Below, piece after piece: positions 8,537 through 15,366 of a DNA stretch of 22,277 bases. The notes beneath the pieces are model-generated. The model saw only the letters and a list, made by a program, of their open reading frames with translations, searched no databases and was not told where the DNA came from. Position 1 is the stretch's first letter; every line of letters begins with the position of its first letter. The DNA comes from Candidatus Thorarchaeota archaeon (GTDB lineage: Archaea > Asgardarchaeota > Thorarchaeia > Thorarchaeales > Thorarchaeaceae). The stretch lies in NCBI GenBank assembly GCA_016840965.1, contig JAEORI010000172.1, forward strand, positions 1 through 22,277, given 5' to 3'. The position numbers were made by a program, and so were the translations under genes.

Positions 8537-8569
8537 TCTCCCCCGGCCCACCATTCCTATTACTGTCTG

Positions 8570-9130
8570 TTATCCGATATCCCACAAAGTTTCGTAAATA
8601 GGACCTGAAGGAGATAATGTGCTCTTCATCATCCTAATTTTTGTAACTGACATCGTTCCTGCCACCTCATCAACTAGATATCCTAAATTCCCAGCAATTT
8701 GTTTTGAATCCTTGACAAAACGAACCCTAGCAATTGTAGCATGAGGAGTGTATTCTCTCTTCTCTGGCTGATAGCCAATTTCAATTAATGAAGAGTCAAT
8801 CTCGTTCTTTAGTTTTAGGACTTCTGATGCATTTTTAGTAACCCCAATCCAAATGATTCTCGGCTTCCGATTATTTGGAAATGATCCTACTCCTGCTATC
8901 TCAATCTCAAAGGGATCTATCTCAATTCGATTAAGACATGCTTTAATCTGTTCCAACCTATGCAGAGGAGTATCACCAAAGAACCGCAGAGTGAAATGGA
9001 TATCTTCAGACCTTACAATTTTCATCTTAGCTGCAGTTAGATCTAATTTCTCCTGAATCTTTTGAATTTTGGACAATACTGATTGATTTTCAATATCGAT
9101 GCTCAAAAAAGCTCTGACTACATCAGTCAT
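8570..9130 (-). CDS. thpR: RNA 2',3'-cyclic phosphodiesterase (ThpR/LigT, 2H family)
   Basis: 2H-superfamily enzyme that opens 2',3'-cyclic phosphate ends of RNA to 2'-phosphomonoesters; members were first noted for a 2'-5' joining activity on tRNA halves. The 186 residues are the typical length. Both signature tetrapeptides are present, HFTL (H45-L48) and HATI (H130-I133), in the usual contexts (EDIHFTLRFFGD and YTPHATIARVR), with the family's RAFLSIDI start. The stop lies 17 bp from the convergent tRNA-Pro(GGG) gene. No operon partner is seen on this strand; the next gene upstream is divergent. The identification is strong; the natural substrate is not shown by sequence. Confidence 0.92.
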   Translation of the reverse strand: MTDVVRAFLSIDIENQSVLSKIQKIQEKLDLTAAKMKIVRSEDIHFTLRFFGDTPLHRLEQIKACLNRIEIDPFEIEIAGVGSFPNNRKPRIIWIGVTKNASEVLKLKNEIDSSLIEIGYQPEKREYTPHATIARVRFVKDSKQIAGNLGYLVDEVAGTMSVTKIRMMKSTLSPSGPIYETLWDIG

Positions 9131-9300
9131 ATCTACACATCCTCACGTGATTGGTTATATCAAATCCCCAATATTACAGTGACGCTAGATGGTTCTAGGC
9201 GAATTCTTAAAGGACAATTGCAAGACGTGGTATAAGCGGCACCCATCAAATAAAGGGGTTTTCGAAATATAGCCGAGCTGAAAGGACTCTGGTGGGAAGA

Positions 9301-9840
9301 ATGAAACTAGTAATTGTAACTGGTATGCCAGGCGCGGGAAAGAGTGGAGTTGCTCAAGCATTTCATGATGCTGGTATTCCGGTAATTGTGATGGGTGATG
9401 TGATACGTGAAGAAACCCGCAGACGGGGTCTTGAACCAAACCCAGAAAATACTAAGAAAGTCATGCTTGAACTTCGAGAAAAAAATGGTGCTGGTGCAGT
9501 TGCTCTATTCTGTATGGATGAATTGAAAAAACTTCGCTCAGAAATTGTCGTAATTGAGGGATGCAGAAGCATCGCTGAAATCAATGTTTTTGATGACTGT
9601 GCCGACTCTGTTGTATCTGTATGTGTTCATGCCTCTCCAAAAGCACGTTATACAAGACTACGCGAACGAAATCGTGAAGATGCACCTCCGAGTTGGGAAG
9701 TATTTAGAGAACGTGATATCAGAGAAATCTCAGTAGGTCTAGGAGGTGTAATAGCACTAAGTGACATTATGCTTGTAAATGAAGGCACACTGACTGATTT
9801 TCAAGAACAATCAAAAGAATTAGTCGAGAGGCTAGCATAA
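9301..9840 (+). CDS. P-loop nucleoside/adenylate-kinase-like protein (UPF0200-like)
   Basis: This 179-residue P-loop protein belongs to the archaeal kinase-like group often labelled UPF0200 or dephospho-CoA-kinase-related. The P-loop is GMPGAGKS (8-15). An MGDVIREETRRRG segment resembles the NMP-binding region, IVVIEGCRS the Walker-B-like strand, and RLRERNREDAPPSWEVFRER a lid with arginines. An upstream in-frame GTG at 9292 exists, but ATG 9301 has GGTGG (9291-9295) at good spacing and is preferred. The UPF0201-like RNA-binding gene follows after one base, implying co-translation. The substrate (AMP, other NMP, dephospho-CoA or RNA-linked) is unknown. Confidence 0.75.
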   Translation: MKLVIVTGMPGAGKSGVAQAFHDAGIPVIVMGDVIREETRRRGLEPNPENTKKVMLELREKNGAGAVALFCMDELKKLRSEIVVIEGCRSIAEINVFDDCADSVVSVCVHASPKARYTRLRERNREDAPPSWEVFRERDIREISVGLGGVIALSDIMLVNEGTLTDFQEQSKELVERLA

Positions 9841-9841
9841 G

Positions 9842-10267
9842 TTGGAAGTTCTTTTAGTATGTCCAGTAAACCCTACAGAAGACATCAATAAAGTGACAAA
9901 AGCTCTTGAGAATCTTTTAGGCATAGATAATCTCATAAAAACAGACAATGACCATGCACAAGAAATCTACTTGTCCTATACAGATCGAAACATACTGAGT
10001 GTTATACGTCAATCTATTCATGAAACAAGAATTATTGATGCTGCCCGAAAACGATTAAAAACGAACTGGAATGGTACTTCAACAAAAATCTACTTTGATA
10101 AACAAGCAGCCTACACTAGGAAAACACGAATCATCGACGATGATGAAGAGCTACCACCTTTAGGCTGTATTGAAATTGTACTCTCTTTTGACTCTGAAAC
10201 AGAATTTGAGGGATTTGTGAACTGGTTCACTCCTCGAACAAAAGATGGAAAGATTATCCACCACTAG
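9842..10267 (+). CDS. UPF0201-like RNA-binding domain protein
   Basis: This 141-residue alpha/beta protein resembles the archaeal UPF0201 family (small predicted RNA-binding proteins). It opens with the strand MEVLLVCPVNPTEDINKV, followed by helix NKVTKALENLLG, and ends in a strand-helix unit (IEIVLSFDSETEFEGFVNWF). No catalytic motif is visible. The start is taken as TTG 9842, one base after the preceding stop; no ATG or GTG lies nearby and the family start fits. Pairing with the kinase-like gene upstream suggests a shared role. The stop codon shares CTAG (10264-10267) with that of the convergent methyltransferase gene. Confidence 0.7.
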   Translation: MEVLLVCPVNPTEDINKVTKALENLLGIDNLIKTDNDHAQEIYLSYTDRNILSVIRQSIHETRIIDAARKRLKTNWNGTSTKIYFDKQAAYTRKTRIIDDDEELPPLGCIEIVLSFDSETEFEGFVNWFTPRTKDGKIIHH

Positions 10268-11289
10268 ACACTAAGCGTAAGTACTTCCCTTACCAATCCA
10301 CTATGAACTCTAATCTGAAGAACCTGATTAACTGTAAGTCCCATACCCTCTGCCAAATCTTTGAGGTTCATCTCATGGCTTCCACAGATACAGACACACT
10401 CATCACGACGCCGTAAAATAGAATCAACCTTTCCGAAGAGCGCTTCAACAAGTTCAACAGCTTGAGCGCCTCTAGTTGAACTTGATCTTCCATAAGGGGG
10501 GTCAGTTACTATAGAGTCGCACACACTGACCGGTAAACTCCGAACATCTCCTTGAATAACATTGTAGTTATTACCAACCGAAGAAAGATTCACTTTGCTA
10601 CCTTCTAGCAAACGCCAATTCAAATCAATTCCAACCGTTCTCGCACCTATGAATGATGCTTCACAGAGAATTCCGCCGCCTCCACAGAATGGGTCTAACA
10701 CAACTTCGTTTGGTACTATACGGGCAAGATTGCACATTAATCTGGATAAAGTTGTATTCATCATACTAGGATGAAAGAAAGATTTTTGCCCAGGCTCTCT
10801 GCTTCTTAGCATTGGTCTTAGTTTTGAAGTAAAGGACTTACATACTCTAACATGCTCCCAAGAAAATATGACAAGAATACGAATTTTAGGATAATCAAGG
10901 TCAACTCTGGCGCCAACAGCTTGGCTGATATGTGCACCGAGACTGCTTTCAAGAGATAATCGTTCAGCTGCTGATGCTCCATCACCAGTTGATATTGTTC
11001 TCACAGAAAATGTATCATCTGAACCAATATTGTCTTTCAAAATGTCATCGGATAAGCTTTCAATCAAGTCATCTTGTACACCGGCTTCTGCAATCATAAC
11101 TCCAGCTTCCTTGATTAATGCTGCTCGCTCAAGCAAAAATGGAATCATATTCCTTTGCGAATCAATTAATCCAATTCGCCTATCCCAATTGAGTAGTGCA
11201 TCACTCTTTGATAAATGAATCAATGCATTTACTTCTGCTTTAGCAGCACTGATGTGCTCACCAGATACATAGACAAAATATGTGGTCAA
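10264..11289 (-). CDS. tRNA (guanine(10)-N2)-dimethyltransferase (Trm-G10, THUMP + SAM methyltransferase)
   Basis: Methylates N2 of G10 in tRNA with S-adenosylmethionine. With the TTG start at 11289 it has 341 residues. The N-terminal half is a THUMP-type RNA-binding region beginning YFVYVSGEH. The C-terminal Rossmann domain has motif I VLDPFCGGGGILCEA (DPFCGGGG at 199-206), a VGIDLN acidic loop, QGDVRSLP, and catalytic motif IV TDPPYGRSS (D263), the N2-guanine signature. An ATG at 11355 is in frame but would overlap the GPN gene by 59 nt, and its extra residues are only that gene's tail in another frame. The TTG lies 7 nt after the GPN stop. It is co-transcribed with the GPN GTPase. Confidence 0.85.
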   Translation of the reverse strand: MTTYFVYVSGEHISAAKAEVNALIHLSKSDALLNWDRRIGLIDSQRNMIPFLLERAALIKEAGVMIAEAGVQDDLIESLSDDILKDNIGSDDTFSVRTISTGDGASAAERLSLESSLGAHISQAVGARVDLDYPKIRILVIFSWEHVRVCKSFTSKLRPMLRSREPGQKSFFHPSMMNTTLSRLMCNLARIVPNEVVLDPFCGGGGILCEASFIGARTVGIDLNWRLLEGSKVNLSSVGNNYNVIQGDVRSLPVSVCDSIVTDPPYGRSSSTRGAQAVELVEALFGKVDSILRRRDECVCICGSHEMNLKDLAEGMGLTVNQVLQIRVHSGLVREVLTLSV

Positions 11290-11296
11290 AAACCCA

Positions 11297-12061
11297 TCAC
11301 TCGTATAGATTATCGCCGCCTGCAAAAATACGCTGCATCTCTCCGTATAACACATCGATTCCAGTCATATCTTTTGCAGAAACTGGCACAATAGCTGTTG
11401 CAGTATCTAATGATTCAAGCATCTCCATAATGGATCTTGAGTATTCTCTCCGTAGCCCCTCTGAAGAGGATTCAAGTGCTTCCTCAAGTAGATACAATTC
11501 AGATCCCCATTCCACAATCTCTTCTACTTCTCTCTCAGTTAGAATATCGGGTTTACTCAAGACATTCAACTGTGGAAGACCAAATCGAATACTGATTGAA
11601 ATTCCAAGGAGTGTGGATGAGAGATATCCAGTAGGAGTTCGTGCTATATTGGAATCGAGTAAATAGAGAGAGAGAGCTGGGTCATCACCTCTTAGACTAG
11701 ATACCATCAAAGGTCCAGAGTTACGATAAGCAAAAAGTTCCATCTGTCCTGGACAGTCTACAAGCACGTAGTCACGGTCTGTGTCAATAATTTCATCTCT
11801 CATATCGTTGACGCTACTAACAGCCATATCCAATGAAGCCACTAGAGCTCCATTCGGGCCCAACCCAAATGAGCTCATAATCTCACCATAGTCAACATAT
11901 TCTCTGATGTCTGTATCACTCGTGTATGGAGGAGAATCCACGCCAGGATCAAGATTCACAACAGTCACACTCAAATCTGATCCTACCAACCACTTCTCAA
12001 GGGATGAAGTGAGTAATGACTTCCCTGAGCCAGCTGTGCCAACAATGAACGTGAAATACAT
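11297..12061 (-). CDS. GPN-loop GTPase
   Basis: Homodimeric GTPase of the GPN/XAB1 family; eukaryotic relatives help assemble and import RNA polymerase II, and the archaeal role is open. The 254 residues are typical. P-loop GTAGSGKS (8-15), VVNLDPG (34-40), the diagnostic GPN triplet in GLGPNGAL (68-70), switch VDCPGQMELF (D102) and G4 LSKPD (Ser instead of Asn, common in this family) are all present. ATG 12061 lies about 25 bp downstream of a TATA-like TTTATTTA, so the transcript is probably leaderless. It leads a two-gene operon with the Trm-G10 methyltransferase and is divergent from the HTH regulator. Confidence 0.92.
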   Translation of the reverse strand: MYFTFIVGTAGSGKSLLTSSLEKWLVGSDLSVTVVNLDPGVDSPPYTSDTDIREYVDYGEIMSSFGLGPNGALVASLDMAVSSVNDMRDEIIDTDRDYVLVDCPGQMELFAYRNSGPLMVSSLRGDDPALSLYLLDSNIARTPTGYLSSTLLGISISIRFGLPQLNVLSKPDILTEREVEEIVEWGSELYLLEEALESSSEGLRREYSRSIMEMLESLDTATAIVPVSAKDMTGIDVLYGEMQRIFAGGDNLYE

Positions 12062-12066
12062 CTAGA

Positions 12067-12112
12067 GTACCGACATGAATTGATAAATAAAGCTCTTTGA
12101 GTTCTTCGGTAC
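12067..12112. promoter_or_regulatory. Inverted repeat bracketing the GPN promoter
   Basis: GTACCGA (12067-12073) and TCGGTAC (12106-12112) form a perfect 7-bp inverted repeat. Between them on the minus strand is the TATA-like TTTATTTA (12084-12091), whose expected start site coincides with the GPN ATG at 12061. The arms are about 39 bp apart centre to centre. The divergent HTH regulator gene begins 100 bp away. Confidence 0.4.
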
Positions 12113-12182
12113 GATATTAACTTTCTATAGACTCATTGTTTTCTAGTTAACCAGCTGCATTCAAATTGGCATCTACACAACT

Positions 12183-12189
12183 CTTATAG
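12183..12189 (+). promoter_or_regulatory. TATA-like box for the HTH regulator
   Basis: CTTATAG is centred 26 bp before 12213, the ATG of the regulator, implying a leaderless transcript. The evidence is spacing and composition only. Confidence 0.45.
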
Positions 12190-12212
12190 CGATTCTAAAG
12201 GGCTGACATATT

Positions 12213-12956
12213 ATGGACAACAGTGAGGCTCTCCGAAGGCTAGCAGAGGCAATGGCTGGTGAGATATGCCTCGCAGAGAATGATCCTGGTGCTGTCATGC
12301 GACGATGGCGTGAAAGATTTCATATCTCACAGAAGAATCTTGCCAAGTATCTTAATGTATCACCTTCTGTCATAAGCGATTATGAGAGTGGTAGACGAAA
12401 ATCACCTAGAGTTGAAACCATCAAACGGTTTGTTGAAGGCTTAATTGAGATGGATGCATCCGATGGTGGAAGGGTAGCTATGGCATTAGAGAAGTTAATT
12501 GCTCCTGAAATATCCTCAGATGCAATTCTTGACAGTCGCGAATTTGGATTTCCAATTCCCTCTCGATTGCTTGTAGAATATCTTAATTGTAAAGTCCTTA
12601 CTCATAGAAATTTACTTGACAGGGATATCTATGGTTATACAGCCCTTGACAGTATCAAAGCCATCGTCAGTCTTACTCCGCAGCAGCTTCTCAGATTATA
12701 TGGTGGGACAACTCAACGTGGAGCTATCCTCACAAATGTTACTACTGGACGTTCTCCAATGGTCGCAATAAAAGCCAGTCAGATCGGTACTTCTGCTGCA
12801 GTAAAGCCAGCCGTAGTGATACTTCAAGGAGTAAAAGAGTTAGACCCACTAGCCATCCGAATAGCTGATAGTATACATCTACCTTTATGTATATCAGAAA
12901 TAAGTACTGCAGAGGAATTAGTACGAGAAATTCGGTCATTTGACCCTCAGATGTAA
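12213..12956 (+). CDS. XRE-type helix-turn-helix transcriptional regulator with C-terminal sensor-like domain
   Basis: A 247-residue DNA-binding protein. An XRE/lambda-Cro-type HTH spans about 28-78 (WRERFHISQKNLAKYLNVSP followed by SVISDYESGRRKSP, a textbook recognition region). The C-terminal 150 residues form an alpha/beta domain (IKAIVSLTPQQLLRLYGGTT; MVAIKASQIGTSAAVKPAVV; LAIRIADSIHLPLCIS) resembling the archaeal group annotated as predicted transcriptional regulator COG1709; that assignment is from memory. No ligand motif is recognised. The HD phosphohydrolase follows after 25 bp on the same strand, so it may be the regulated or co-regulated gene. ATG 12213 has no Shine-Dalgarno motif but a well-placed TATA box. 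Confidence 0.8.
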   Translation: MDNSEALRRLAEAMAGEICLAENDPGAVMRRWRERFHISQKNLAKYLNVSPSVISDYESGRRKSPRVETIKRFVEGLIEMDASDGGRVAMALEKLIAPEISSDAILDSREFGFPIPSRLLVEYLNCKVLTHRNLLDRDIYGYTALDSIKAIVSLTPQQLLRLYGGTTQRGAILTNVTTGRSPMVAIKASQIGTSAAVKPAVVILQGVKELDPLAIRIADSIHLPLCISEISTAEELVREIRSFDPQM

Positions 12957-12981
12957 TACTCGTAAAAGAAGGTGAAATATA

Positions 12982-14277
12982 ATGGACTTCTCTATGGAAA
13001 TCAATGATCCAATCCATGGTTTTATTGGTATTACTGAAACTGAGGCGAAAATCATCAATTCGCTACCCTATCAGAGATTACGGAGAATCAAGCAGCTCTC
13101 AGGCGGACATTTTGTTTATCCAACAGCAGAACATACTCGATTTGGCCATTGTATTGGTGTAATGCATCTTGCAGGACTCAGTGGTAGAAGGCTTCTGAGT
13201 CGAATGGGACTCGGAAATAAGCAGTTGCAAGAGGTAAGAATAGCTGGTCTTCTTCATGATATTGGTCATGGTCCTTTTAGCCATGTCTTTGAGGAAGTCC
13301 TTATAGAAAAACGAGGAATGAATCACGAGGATGTTACAGAGTGGATAATACTCAAGAGTGAGCTGGGTGATTTACTGGACAGTGATGGAATTCCAAAGAA
13401 AAGAATTGCTGACCTTGTTCGAGGTCGCCAAAAGACCAAGAAAGACGCCATCATTGCTGGAATTGTAGCCGGGCAAATAGACTCTGATAAAATGGACTAT
13501 CTAATTCGAGACTCGTTTTATTGTGGAGTGAATTATGGGCTTGTAGATATTCACCGTTTGATTAATAGTATTGAAATCTCCGAGAATTATCAGATGCAAT
13601 TTGACATTGCCGCTAGAGGTGCATTAGAATCATTTCTTGTAGCAAGATATGAAATGTTTCTCAATGTCTACTATCACAAAACAGTACGTAGTGTCGAAGT
13701 AATGCTCGTCAAGCTAATGGACGCAGCGGATAAAGTCCTTGAACTTACGAGTTTTACAGCCCCTGAAGAGTTTCTAAAATTAGATGATATGTCACTCATA
13801 TCAAAAATCCGAACTATAAACCCTGCTGAATCAGAGGATGCCAAAGAAGCTGTAAAAATGGTCAATCTTCTTGATTCGCGTATCCTTTACAAATCCGCCT
13901 TTGAAAAGGTCATTCATACGCAAGATCGGTTTGTATCCAAAATACTTACAAAAAAGAAGGTACGCGAGAGCATCCAAGAAGAAATAGCAAATATCGCAGG
14001 AGTCAATTGCGATGAGGTGATTGTTGATGTACCTACTCTTCCGTCAGTACCATACAACCCTCATCAGCTTGATCCAATGGAGATAGGTATTTTTGAGGTG
14101 TTCGATGGAAAGAGAGTTTCTCATATTCTTTCAGATTATTCTAATATCGCAGAAATGATGAAAACATACCTTGACGTAATTCGAGTATATACATTCGATA
14201 AGAACCGCATAAAAGTAGGAAGAGCTGCACGTGAAGTCTTCCAAGAAGTTCCTGACACGGCATTAATCCACATGTAA
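12982..14277 (+). CDS. HD-domain phosphohydrolase, SAMHD1-like (probable dNTP triphosphohydrolase)
   Basis: The 431-residue HD protein has the SAMHD1/COG1078 signature. It opens with INDPIHGFI and YQRLRRIKQLS. Metal ligands are H56 in EHTRFGHCIGV, H92-D93 in LLHDIGHGPFSH, and D169 in QIDSDKMDYLIRD, where K170 and Y173 match SAMHD1 K312 and Y315 by motif position. Known members hydrolyse dNTPs to nucleosides and triphosphate, often under allosteric dNTP/GTP control; substrate here is inferred. The second half (from about residue 215) is helical and less conserved. ATG 12982 is preceded by GGTGA at 12971-12975, a strong Shine-Dalgarno motif. A T-rich terminator follows the stop. Confidence 0.88.
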   Translation: MDFSMEINDPIHGFIGITETEAKIINSLPYQRLRRIKQLSGGHFVYPTAEHTRFGHCIGVMHLAGLSGRRLLSRMGLGNKQLQEVRIAGLLHDIGHGPFSHVFEEVLIEKRGMNHEDVTEWIILKSELGDLLDSDGIPKKRIADLVRGRQKTKKDAIIAGIVAGQIDSDKMDYLIRDSFYCGVNYGLVDIHRLINSIEISENYQMQFDIAARGALESFLVARYEMFLNVYYHKTVRSVEVMLVKLMDAADKVLELTSFTAPEEFLKLDDMSLISKIRTINPAESEDAKEAVKMVNLLDSRILYKSAFEKVIHTQDRFVSKILTKKKVRESIQEEIANIAGVNCDEVIVDVPTLPSVPYNPHQLDPMEIGIFEVFDGKRVSHILSDYSNIAEMMKTYLDVIRVYTFDKNRIKVGRAAREVFQEVPDTALIHM

Positions 14278-14288
14278 CTTCTTTTTTC
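14278..14288 (+). terminator. T-rich terminator after the HD gene
   Basis: The stop codon is followed at once by CTTCTTTTTTC, including six T residues at 14282-14287. Archaeal termination often uses such oligo-T tracts without a hairpin. It separates this unit from the roadblock operon, which has its own promoter. Confidence 0.5.
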
Positions 14289-14359
14289 AAATAGATGGTG
14301 TCTAGTTGTGCTTTCAACTTACAAATGCATCATGTAAATTCTCTCATTCTGTGTGGTGG

Positions 14360-14367
14360 TTATATAG
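14360..14367 (+). promoter_or_regulatory. TATA box of the roadblock-GTPase operon
   Basis: TTATATAG is the best TATA match in this 141-bp gap. The predicted start is near 14390, giving a roughly 29-nt leader that carries GGAG before the TTG start at 14419. Confidence 0.6.
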
Positions 14368-14418
14368 TCACGATATGGATTCTAAATTGAACCCAACCGT
14401 CCGTCCGGAGCTGAGGAC

Positions 14419-15366
14419 TTGAGCGATGAATTGACTGAAACCCTTCAGAATATTAAGACCATTACCGGCGTTGAGAATGTCGTCCTAATTCAAAAAGATG
14501 GGCTTCCTGTGGCAAGCGCAGGAGTATGGTTTAGTAAAGATGAGGTATTTGCTGTAGCGTCCTCTACCTGTGCAATCTTTGGTGTAGCCAAGCTCATACA
14601 TGGAGATTTTAAGTACCTTCTAATGGAGTCCGATACATCCAAGGTCTTCCTTGCTTCATTACCAAATGACCCTGACTATTTCTTAACAGTGACAACCGCA
14701 CCTCGTGTTAATCGAGCAGCATTATTCATTGAGATGAAAGACAGTCTCTCCAGACTGTCTTTCCTTCTTAGACAGCATGTTGATGGAAGACTTCCTCCAC
14801 TTCGATCGTATAGCCTTGATGAAACTCAAAAAGTACTTCGTGGATTCGCTGTAGCCGAAGGTCGCGGTACGAGCTATGGCCTCTCGCGATCTATGATTTC
14901 ACTTGATCGATCCCAAGCACTCAGTCTTAGAGCTCTCCTACGTCAAGTACATGACTGTATCCCTAACATCGGGTCGGTCTTCCTATCCTTAAGTGGTGGA
15001 GTCCGAGTTTCATTAGAAGGATTCACCAATGACCGACTAGCTGCAATGTCTTTCGCACTTCATGACGCATCAGAACGAGTAGTACGCACACTTCGGAACA
15101 GCTCACTCCAAACTGTTCTATGCGAAACGGATGAAACACGCCACTTCATCTATGCTGTTCCAAATGGTGTGTTTAGTTTATGGGTGGATAAAGATAGTCA
15201 GAAGCTTGGTCTGATGAGGCTTTTATTGAAACATTATATTGATGAAATAAGACGGGTCCTAGCCGCTGCAGCATCAGTGAAACCTGCAGTACCTGATGAT
15301 TTGAAAGAGCTGCTCTTGTCAGGAGGATCTGACAGCGGCTTGATGTTAACGAGGAGAGAACCATGA
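14419..15366 (+). CDS. Tandem roadblock/LC7-domain protein
   Basis: A 315-residue protein with two roadblock/LC7-like units. The first spans about 1-118 (LQNIKTITGVENVVLIQKDG, then LPVASAG, a central helix, and FLTVTTAPRV strands). The second spans about 165-288 (LRALLRQVHDCIPNIGSVFL, then SGGVRVSLEG and VFSLWVDKDSQKLGLMRLLL). A roughly 45-residue linker joins them. Roadblock proteins dimerise and regulate or scaffold small GTPases (MglB, Ragulator, TRAPP-type platforms); a tandem protein could form such a platform within one chain. The start is TTG 14419 with GGAG at 14407-14410, 8 nt upstream. Its stop overlaps the next start (ATGA), and the MglA-like GTPase is two genes on. No membrane segment is seen. 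Confidence 0.75.
   Translation: MSDELTETLQNIKTITGVENVVLIQKDGLPVASAGVWFSKDEVFAVASSTCAIFGVAKLIHGDFKYLLMESDTSKVFLASLPNDPDYFLTVTTAPRVNRAALFIEMKDSLSRLSFLLRQHVDGRLPPLRSYSLDETQKVLRGFAVAEGRGTSYGLSRSMISLDRSQALSLRALLRQVHDCIPNIGSVFLSLSGGVRVSLEGFTNDRLAAMSFALHDASERVVRTLRNSSLQTVLCETDETRHFIYAVPNGVFSLWVDKDSQKLGLMRLLLKHYIDEIRRVLAAAASVKPAVPDDLKELLLSGGSDSGLMLTRREP

Larger units (their letters stand above)
8416..8553 (+). tRNA. tRNA-Pro(GGG) with two introns, CCA encoded
   Basis: The acceptor strand GGGTCGG (8416-8422) pairs with CCGGCCC (8543-8549), followed by discriminator A and encoded CCA. The D arm is GTC/GAT with GG in the loop. The anticodon stem CTTGC (8443-8447) pairs with GCAAG (8487-8491). The loop reads TTGGGG then T, with anticodon GGG at 8450-8452. 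The T stem GGGAG (8497-8501) pairs with CTCCC (8538-8542), loop TTCAAA plus T. Removing 8454-8485 and 8508-8536 gives a 77-nt mature tRNA with all expected tertiary bases (G15-C48, TTC). Intron boundaries come from bulge-helix-bulge folding by eye; the second is the less certain. Splicing would need the archaeal EndA-type endonuclease and a ligase. Confidence 0.9.

Noticed and set aside
9185..9439. Minus-strand open frame between thpR and the kinase-like gene
   Set aside because: Most of it is antisense to the conserved P-loop region of the kinase-like gene, and its product has low-complexity His/Gln/Leu composition with no family resemblance.
11290..11355. ATG at 11355 as the Trm-G10 start
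   Set aside because: It would overlap the end of the GPN gene by 59 nt and the added residues match no THUMP sequence; TTG 11289 after the GPN stop fits the family start better.
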